DNA from: Jaenimonas drosophilae
Lineage: Eukaryota > Euglenozoa > Kinetoplastea > Trypanosomatida > Trypanosomatidae
Assembly (NCBI GenBank): GCA_030849065.1
Contig: JASAON010001620.1
Location: 41,843 to 105,842, forward strand
Reading direction: 5' to 3'
DNA length: 64,000 nucleotides
The notes under the pieces are model-generated. The model searched no databases and was not told the origin of the DNA. It saw only the letters and a program-made list of their open reading frames with translations. Of the stretch, positions 59,379-64,000 are shown in pieces (position 1 is the first letter of the stretch; every line of letters starts with the position of its first letter). Made by a program: the position numbers and the translations under genes.

Positions 59379-61154
59379 CTACTTCTGGGCTTTTTGAGCA
59401 GCCTTTTTTGCAGCCTTCGCTGCCCGCTTCGCTGCCAGCTCATCTGCAGCGGATGCCTTCTTTGGAAGCGTTTTAAGGTATTGAGCCTTGGCACAAAGGT
59501 GGTTGACCTTGTCACGACCGTCAGGAATGTAAATCAAAGTCTTCCTTGCACCATCAATATGATCAACAATATAATACCCTCGGCGTTCCAGTTGAATGAC
59601 ATCGCCAACCTTCAAAACACTGAGAGCCTCCTCTCCGATGGCTTCCTGTGTAAAAATTGACACAGGAGTAATGAGGTCATCAATGTTTTCTTCGGGCTCG
59701 GGCTTCTTCTTCGTCAAAATGTGATCATATTCATTTAGAGTGAGAAACACAGAATTTGGACTTTCGGGAATCCATGTAAACTTGTACTTTGTCTTCTTCA
59801 CATCTCCCTCAGGATGCAGCACGACAGTCGCCTCTGTAGGAAGGCCACCATCACATTTCTTGATATTCTTGATGTAGGCATTTCCCCAGTCCATAAGAGT
59901 CACCTCATCGCCATCTTGTAGAAGTGCAACATCTTCAGCATCCAAAAAAATGACGTCAGATTTGTAGAAAACCTTCTCTCCAAGAGCAGCCGCCTTCTTG
60001 TGAAGTAGTTTGGTTCCCTTTTCCATATGCTGTTGGCCCTCCACAACGCATCGGACTTTCAATGTGTTTGAAACACAGGTATAACGAGGACTTGATGGAT
60101 CCAAAATTTGGCAATTGAAAAACCAAATTTTCGACCATTCCATAAAGTTCACAGTCTTCGACATTCCTTGCTCTGCAACAAATTGTCGCAATGCGTCAAT
60201 TTTCATTCCTCGTCGCACAAGTGCGCGCACAGTGGGAAACCGAGGATCATCCCAGCCATCCACGACCTTCGTATCGACCAACTTCGTGAGCTTTCGCTTG
60301 GACATGACAGAATACTCCATATTGAGCCTAGAAAAATCTTCGACAATCGGTTTACGCAGATTCATGGCATCGCAGAACCAGTAATACTGATCATTTCGAT
60401 CATGATATTCATTCGTTCGAAGTGCATGTGTGACACCCTCGACCGAGTCGATAATTGGGCAGCAGAAATCGTACGTTGGGTACACCTTCTGCTTTTGGCC
60501 CTGTCGAGCATGAGGAGTAAGGTTCACACGATACATAACAGGATCGCGCATTGCCTTATTCGGGTCATCGATAGAAATCTTTGCACGAAGACACGTGAGG
60601 AGACCCTCTTCGGAGCCCTTCTGCATTTCTTCAAACAACCGTAAGTTGTCAGCAACAGAAGCATCACGATAAGCAGTTGGAATACCATCAAATCGGCACT
60701 TTTGCATCTCCTCACGAGGAGTTTTATCGCAATAAGCAAGGCCTCGATTAATCAGGTCCACAGCCTTTTCCAGCATAAGATCAAAGTAATCGGAGGAGTA
60801 CGTTGGACCAACATCATAAGACACACCAAGAGTCTTCAAATCTTCCTCGATTGCTGTCTCAAAGTGTTCCTTTTCCTTTGATGGATTTGTGTCATCAAAA
60901 CGGAATAAGAGTTTTCCTTCGTATTTGTCGGCGAGCATGCGATTGATTAGTGCAGCCTTTGCATGGCCAATGTGCAAAAAGCCACTCGCTTCCGGAGGGA
61001 AACGGGTAACGACTTTTCCTTGAATCGCATTTGTCAAATTTAGTTTATCCTTCTCCTCACCCGCAGAAGAGTTCGAGAAGTACGCCTTTTGAAGGTAGAG
61101 TGCCTTGAGATGAATGTTTACGCTGGACATTGCTGTTGTGCCAAATTTCTTCAT
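59379..61154 (-). CDS. glutamyl-tRNA synthetase (eukaryotic cytosolic type)
   Basis: 591 residues from ATG 61154. It has RFPPEASGFLHIGHAKAAL (HIGH motif) and KLLFRFDDTNPSKEKEHFE in the Rossmann core, and YSVMSKRKLTKL (KMSKS equivalent, MSKRK). VNFMEWSKIWFFNCQILDPS and PRYTCV are typical of archaeal/eukaryotic GluRS rather than GlnRS, whose core starts with PNG-x-LHIGH. The C-terminal beta-barrel anticodon-binding domain follows, ending in a Lys/Ala-rich tail. The first ATG is only 3 nt from a strong AG acceptor (tacAG), so initiation at the second ATG (Met9, MSSVNIHLK) is possible. In trypanosomes one GluRS serves cytosol and mitochondrion. It is the first gene of the leftward polycistron. 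Confidence 0.85.
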   Translation of the reverse strand: MKKFGTTAMSSVNIHLKALYLQKAYFSNSSAGEEKDKLNLTNAIQGKVVTRFPPEASGFLHIGHAKAALINRMLADKYEGKLLFRFDDTNPSKEKEHFETAIEEDLKTLGVSYDVGPTYSSDYFDLMLEKAVDLINRGLAYCDKTPREEMQKCRFDGIPTAYRDASVADNLRLFEEMQKGSEEGLLTCLRAKISIDDPNKAMRDPVMYRVNLTPHARQGQKQKVYPTYDFCCPIIDSVEGVTHALRTNEYHDRNDQYYWFCDAMNLRKPIVEDFSRLNMEYSVMSKRKLTKLVDTKVVDGWDDPRFPTVRALVRRGMKIDALRQFVAEQGMSKTVNFMEWSKIWFFNCQILDPSSPRYTCVSNTLKVRCVVEGQQHMEKGTKLLHKKAAALGEKVFYKSDVIFLDAEDVALLQDGDEVTLMDWGNAYIKNIKKCDGGLPTEATVVLHPEGDVKKTKYKFTWIPESPNSVFLTLNEYDHILTKKKPEPEENIDDLITPVSIFTQEAIGEEALSVLKVGDVIQLERRGYYIVDHIDGARKTLIYIPDGRDKVNHLCAKAQYLKTLPKKASAADELAAKRAAKAAKKAAQKAQK

Positions 61155-61157
61155 CAA

Positions 61158-61190
61158 CTGTACGAGATGAAAATATGAAAGAAACCACCT
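61158..61190 (-). promoter_or_regulatory. predicted spliced-leader acceptor of the GluRS gene
   Basis: The minus strand reads a pyrimidine-rich tract (tttctttcatattttcatc) ending in tacAG with the AG at 61159-61158, 3 nt before ATG 61154. Confidence 0.4.
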
Positions 61191-61530
61191 ATTAGAATAA
61201 ATACCCAGTTCAACAAATTGGATTCATTGTGTAGTTTTTTGCGCTTTTGCGCTTAAAGCAATAATAGAACTGTGTTCCTGTAAGTGACCAAATTCTGACA
61301 CATGTCGTTGGAATGGTAAATGGTACAAGGTGTATCTCGTTCAACAGGAAATTTGGAAGTCGGCTGCATGAAGGCAACCCCCCCCCATACGATGAAATCC
61401 CTGGCTCATTGGATGAAGAAGCCCACAATACACATCTTACAATTGCGAGGCCAATTCCAGCAGGTTGAGGTTGGCGGTGGGGGGGAGGCCATGGAAGTGA
61501 GGAAGCTTTTTGGCTTATCGAGAAGCCCGT

Positions 61531-61612
61531 TTCCCCTCCCCCCCCCCCTCTTCCCGTTAGCACCCCCCCCCCGCCGCCCCCGCCATCGATCGCCGCCCGC
61601 CCCCCCCCCAAC
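61531..61612. repeat. poly-C / poly-G tract cluster
   Basis: Three C runs of 10-11 bases and several of 3-5 within 82 bases (plus strand), interrupted by ttag, gccg and atcgat. On the minus strand there are more than four G tracts of at least three, the minimum for a G-quadruplex. Confidence 0.85.
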
Positions 61613-61817
61613 ACACGAAGTCGCAGCGCGACAAGCGGTGCTTGTTTCCGCATCAGGGTAGACAAGAGTGTTCTTCGGATCGACGTCAGAGAGAACATCG
61701 ATAAAGCTGAATGGAGCGCTCTGTGTTTAGTGTTACGGCACTAAATTAACCACCAACTTGTCTCCGGTATTTTGTCTCTACCCCTCAAGTTGACTTGCTC
61801 ATCAATTCCTTAAAATG

Positions 61818-61868
61818 CTCTTGCGCCCTTCTTCTTCTCACTCTTCACACATTGTGTTCATACAAAAG
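61818..61868 (+). promoter_or_regulatory. predicted spliced-leader acceptor of the first rightward gene
   Basis: Pyrimidine tract at about 61818-61850 (cccttcttcttctcactctt) then an AG at 61867-61868, 14 nt before ATG 61883. Confidence 0.45.
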
Positions 61869-61882
61869 GGTTGACTGCAACG

Positions 61883-62170
61883 ATGTTCAGGCGTGGGTTG
61901 CCACTTCGCATGAAGTATGCTAATCTAGAACTAACGACAAGAGGAGAGTTTCCGCATGGCATGAAGGAGCCTGGATTCGTGAAAAAGCTTGATAAAAATA
62001 TCCCTTGGTTTTTTTCCACCTACCGATCAATGTATCACTGGCCTGTAGCTGGGGATAACTTCAGTGATCTGAATGAAGGTGAGAAGCACCATGATCTCCA
62101 AATGTATTACACATTAGCATGGTGGAAACTCGGAGAAGGTATTTTTGATGCAGATGACGAAGATCGATAA
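61883..62170 (+). CDS. small protein, candidate mitochondrial complex subunit
   Basis: 95 residues from ATG 61883 (MFRRGLPLRMKYANLELTTR). The N-terminus is short and basic like kinetoplastid mitochondrial presequences. The protein is rich in aromatic residues (NIPWFFSTYRSMYHWP; MYYTLAWWKLGEG) and ends in an acidic tail (FDADDEDR). There is no recognisable domain, and no membrane helix long enough to be certain. Small aromatic-rich proteins of this sort are common among accessory subunits of kinetoplastid respiratory complexes and ATP synthase; that is inference only. It is the first gene of the rightward array, preceded by a good pyrimidine tract and AG, which supports it being a real transcript. 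Confidence 0.55.
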   Translation: MFRRGLPLRMKYANLELTTRGEFPHGMKEPGFVKKLDKNIPWFFSTYRSMYHWPVAGDNFSDLNEGEKHHDLQMYYTLAWWKLGEGIFDADDEDR

Positions 62171-62280
62171 GATGAGGTATTTCTTACCGCTGTGGTATCC
62201 AGTACTCTTACCTCTACGTCGGGCGATCTATAATTTGATTATGCATTAATCTACTGCATTCAGGTGTCAATGTTGTTGTG

Positions 62281-62311
62281 CGTCTACTTTGCTCTCATTT
62301 TATCCATCAAG
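62281..62311 (+). promoter_or_regulatory. predicted spliced-leader acceptor of the second rightward gene
   Basis: Pyrimidine-rich tract 62281-62308 with an AG at 62310-62311, giving a 5' UTR of about 55 nt before ATG 62367. Confidence 0.35.
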
Positions 62312-62366
62312 AATAGTCAATTGTGGTTGTTAACAACATAGTAGTAGCTGTAGTAGTGAGGTAGCC

Positions 62367-62792
62367 ATGCTGCGCAACTCCGTACGCCGGCTCTACCGGT
62401 ACCAGGAGTTTGAAATGCACAATGAAGCCAAATTTCCGTTTAACTATGCTAGAGAGGCACCAAATACCTCTGTGTTTCCCCAGTATCAACTAAATTTTTG
62501 GATGTTCTGGGGATATGGACGGCAGGAATTGTGGTTTGATCGCGATACCCGCAGATACGAGACAACCTGGCAAATGCTCCGACGACTCCTAATGTGGTTC
62601 TTTCCGTGCTATTTTATATTCCCGTTCGGCCTGCCAAAGTGGATTGCTGCAAATGCCTTCGGTGAGTACGGTGAGAAGCCCTACTTGGATTTGTCAATGC
62701 ATGCGCCTATGGACAACCATTACATTGAATGGGGTGGATGCACGTTAGATGCTGAGTGGCTCCGTCATATTCACTCAAAGGAATCATTTTGA
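62367..62792 (+). CDS. single-TM protein, candidate mitochondrial complex subunit
   Basis: 141 residues from ATG 62367. A basic presequence-like start (MLRNSVRRLYRYQEFEMHNE) is followed by a Phe/Tyr/Trp-rich segment (YQLNFWMFWGYGRQELW), a likely transmembrane helix (LLMWFFPCYFIFPFGLP) and a C-terminal region with HAPMDNHYIEWGGCTLD. Architecture (short presequence, one helix, 15-17 kDa) fits inner-membrane accessory subunits such as those of complex I. No named family is recognised. It lies 196 bp after another small aromatic-rich gene of similar appearance; the two may encode parts of the same assembly, but they are not obviously homologous. Confidence 0.6.
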   Translation: MLRNSVRRLYRYQEFEMHNEAKFPFNYAREAPNTSVFPQYQLNFWMFWGYGRQELWFDRDTRRYETTWQMLRRLLMWFFPCYFIFPFGLPKWIAANAFGEYGEKPYLDLSMHAPMDNHYIEWGGCTLDAEWLRHIHSKESF

Positions 62793-62911
62793 GGACTACC
62801 TGTTATTGGTAGCATTCTTTGGTTCTTAGGCCGTAGCTTTTAGTGCACAATTCAGGTTTACCGACTGCATATCCGAAGGTGCTGCTTGAATTAAAGGGTT
62901 GCCTTGGAAAT

Positions 62912-62940
62912 ATCTCATTTTCATTCCTTCTTTATTTGAG
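62912..62940 (+). promoter_or_regulatory. predicted spliced-leader acceptor of the third rightward gene
   Basis: Pyrimidine tract atctcattttcattccttct followed by AG at 62939-62940, 34 nt before ATG 62975. Confidence 0.4.
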
Positions 62941-62974
62941 CGGCATTGTAGTCAAATATTAGGTGTCCTGATCA

Positions 62975-64000
62975 ATGCGGGGCATTCGACTATCAACAAA
63001 TTCCATAGCGCAGTACTGTCGCTCTCACTCAGCTTACGGTCTTGAGCCACTAAGGCGGGAAGAGTTTCTTCATCGTTTTGGTTCAAAAGCCCCGTCAGCT
63101 ACAGGTGAGTTAGAGCTTCTCGAAAGAACGGAGGAGCAGATATCCCGATGGAGACTCAATAAGTGGGAGTTCAGAGTGCCTCCACTTCTCAGCGGCTCTG
63201 AGAAAGAAAAAGCACAATTGCAAAGAGACGTGCTAAAAAGTCTTTGTATCGCCCGAAGCAAGGAAATCGATGCCATCAATAAAGATGTCTCGTTTGTTGC
63301 ATCGGTCACAGGTATTTCACCTACTGTGGTTCGAGAAAAAAACCGCGCATGGCTTCAAGATGAAACAGCAAAGCTTAGGTGGAAAGGCGAAATCAATAAT
63401 GCCAAGGAGCTTCGAGATGCTTTTTTTCGGCTTGAAGTGTACGGATCTCGGGATCACAGGCTTCTCGAGCGGCTGTGCTGCATGTATGGCATGGGATTAC
63501 AACGTTGTTATGAAGATGCCTTTTCAAACATTATTGTTGAAGACCCGTTGTCGAAGAAAAGGTCAGTTGATACGCACAACTGCTTTTCGGAGCTCCTCTC
63601 GTGCTTGGCAATGAGATATCCCCATATTGACATCATCTACAGTTTCCTCGGTTTTGATGCCGCCGGCTACAGACTATCACTACGCAAATTCCTGACTGAT
63701 ATCCTTGAGAAGAAGAGCGGATCTGAGGGCAAGGTGCAGGACGGTCGGGTTGCTTTTGCGAGTGGATCCAAAGAGATTTTGTTCGACTTTAATGATAGCA
63801 GATCACGGGCTGAGTCGGATGAGTTTGCGTATGGCCTCCCAGATTTTCTTTACATTAGAGATTCAGACTTTTTCCTCATAACGATCGCTTCTGACAATCA
63901 CTGGTTCAGAACACGACAGGTTCCACATGCGAAGCAGCTTGAGGGAATTGCTCGGAGGGGAAGCTTTGTACTTGGAGTTCCATTGGAGAAGGCACGTATT
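62975..64000 (+). CDS. unknown protein, 3' end cut by window edge
   Basis: An uninterrupted frame of 342 codons runs from ATG 62975 to the right edge with no stop, so the gene is partial. The N-terminus MRGIRLSTNSIAQYCRSHSA is basic and Ser/Thr-rich, compatible with a mitochondrial presequence. The body is mixed: a helical region with ELLERTEEQISRWRLNKWEF (about 50-70), RDHRLLERLCCMYGMGLQR (about 158-175), a Cys-rich patch, and strands near the cut end such as FLYIRDSDFFLITIASDN. No motif lets me name a family. Its codon and base use match its A/T-richer neighbours. The predicted acceptor just upstream and correct polarity support a real gene. Confidence 0.65.
   Translation, partial: MRGIRLSTNSIAQYCRSHSAYGLEPLRREEFLHRFGSKAPSATGELELLERTEEQISRWRLNKWEFRVPPLLSGSEKEKAQLQRDVLKSLCIARSKEIDAINKDVSFVASVTGISPTVVREKNRAWLQDETAKLRWKGEINNAKELRDAFFRLEVYGSRDHRLLERLCCMYGMGLQRCYEDAFSNIIVEDPLSKKRSVDTHNCFSELLSCLAMRYPHIDIIYSFLGFDAAGYRLSLRKFLTDILEKKSGSEGKVQDGRVAFASGSKEILFDFNDSRSRAESDEFAYGLPDFLYIRDSDFFLITIASDNHWFRTRQVPHAKQLEGIARRGSFVLGVPLEKARI

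Larger units (their letters stand above)
61155..61882. other. divergent strand-switch region, probable transcription start region
   Basis: Genes read left from 61154 and right from 61883, so this 728-bp segment separates two divergent arrays. In kinetoplastids RNA polymerase II starts in such regions without a classical core promoter. It contains long C runs on the plus strand (61378-61386, 61538-61548, 61563-61572, 61600-61609), other C-rich sequence to 61612, and a G run (61479-61485). The C runs are G tracts on the minus strand and could fold as G-quadruplex. Similar G/C tracts have been reported at divergent strand switches in Leishmania and Trypanosoma. Neither minus nor plus frames here look coding. 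Confidence 0.7.

Overview
The window looks like nuclear DNA of a kinetoplastid protist (Euglenozoa). About 26 intronless genes lie head to tail on the minus strand from the left edge to about 61.15 kb. After a roughly 730-bp divergent strand switch, at least three genes read rightwards to the right edge. Start codons are often preceded by pyrimidine tracts and an AG, as expected for spliced-leader trans-splicing of polycistronic transcripts. Lineage-specific genes agree: a phosphoglycerate kinase with an N-terminal PAS domain, a 358-residue MORN-repeat protein matching the trypanosome MORN1 type, an MKT1-like post-transcriptional regulator, and a mitochondrial HSP70 with kinetoplastid-like sequence. 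I cannot name the species. A free-living bodonid such as Bodo saltans fits at least as well as a parasitic trypanosomatid, because of the CAT-type amino-acid transporter, TTC5-like, Yippee-like and Shewanella-like phosphatase genes; this is inference.

Minus-strand layout in transcription order (right to left): glutamyl-tRNA synthetase, DHX37/Dhr1-type helicase, ankyrin/coiled-coil protein, Spo7/CNEP1R1-like membrane protein, membrane-anchored Shewanella-like phosphatase, CFAP92-like protein, RAD23, amino-acid transporter, MORN1, mitochondrial HSP70, BAR-like protein, a three-repeat GWGPEA protein, ribosomal protein L9, a probable mitochondrial protein, a 1603-residue EF-hand/repeat protein, a CCCH zinc-finger protein, a 3.5-kb gene-free stretch, PAS-PGK, exportin CSE1, an LRR-like protein, a PDZ/dynein-D6-like/WD40 protein, a TCP11-domain protein, MKT1, DNA ligase I, TTC5-like, Yippee-like, a candidate INCENP, and a PWWP-like protein cut by the left edge.

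As usual in these genomes, neighbours are not a functional operon. They cover housekeeping (translation, rRNA processing, DNA ligation, nuclear export, mitochondrial chaperoning), cytoskeleton and flagellum, and RNA-level regulation. The most unusual items are the PDZ/dynein-D6/WD40 architecture, the EF-hand protein with about 27 copies of a 28-36-residue repeat, the GWGPEA repeat protein, the INCENP and Spo7 candidates, and the C/G-tract-rich strand switch. Two edge-truncated genes (1-656 and 62975-64000) were found by reading the sequence directly. Several open frames extend 5' through splice-acceptor pyrimidine tracts, so starts were moved to the first ATG that makes sense. No confident tRNA, rRNA, transposon or CRISPR was seen.
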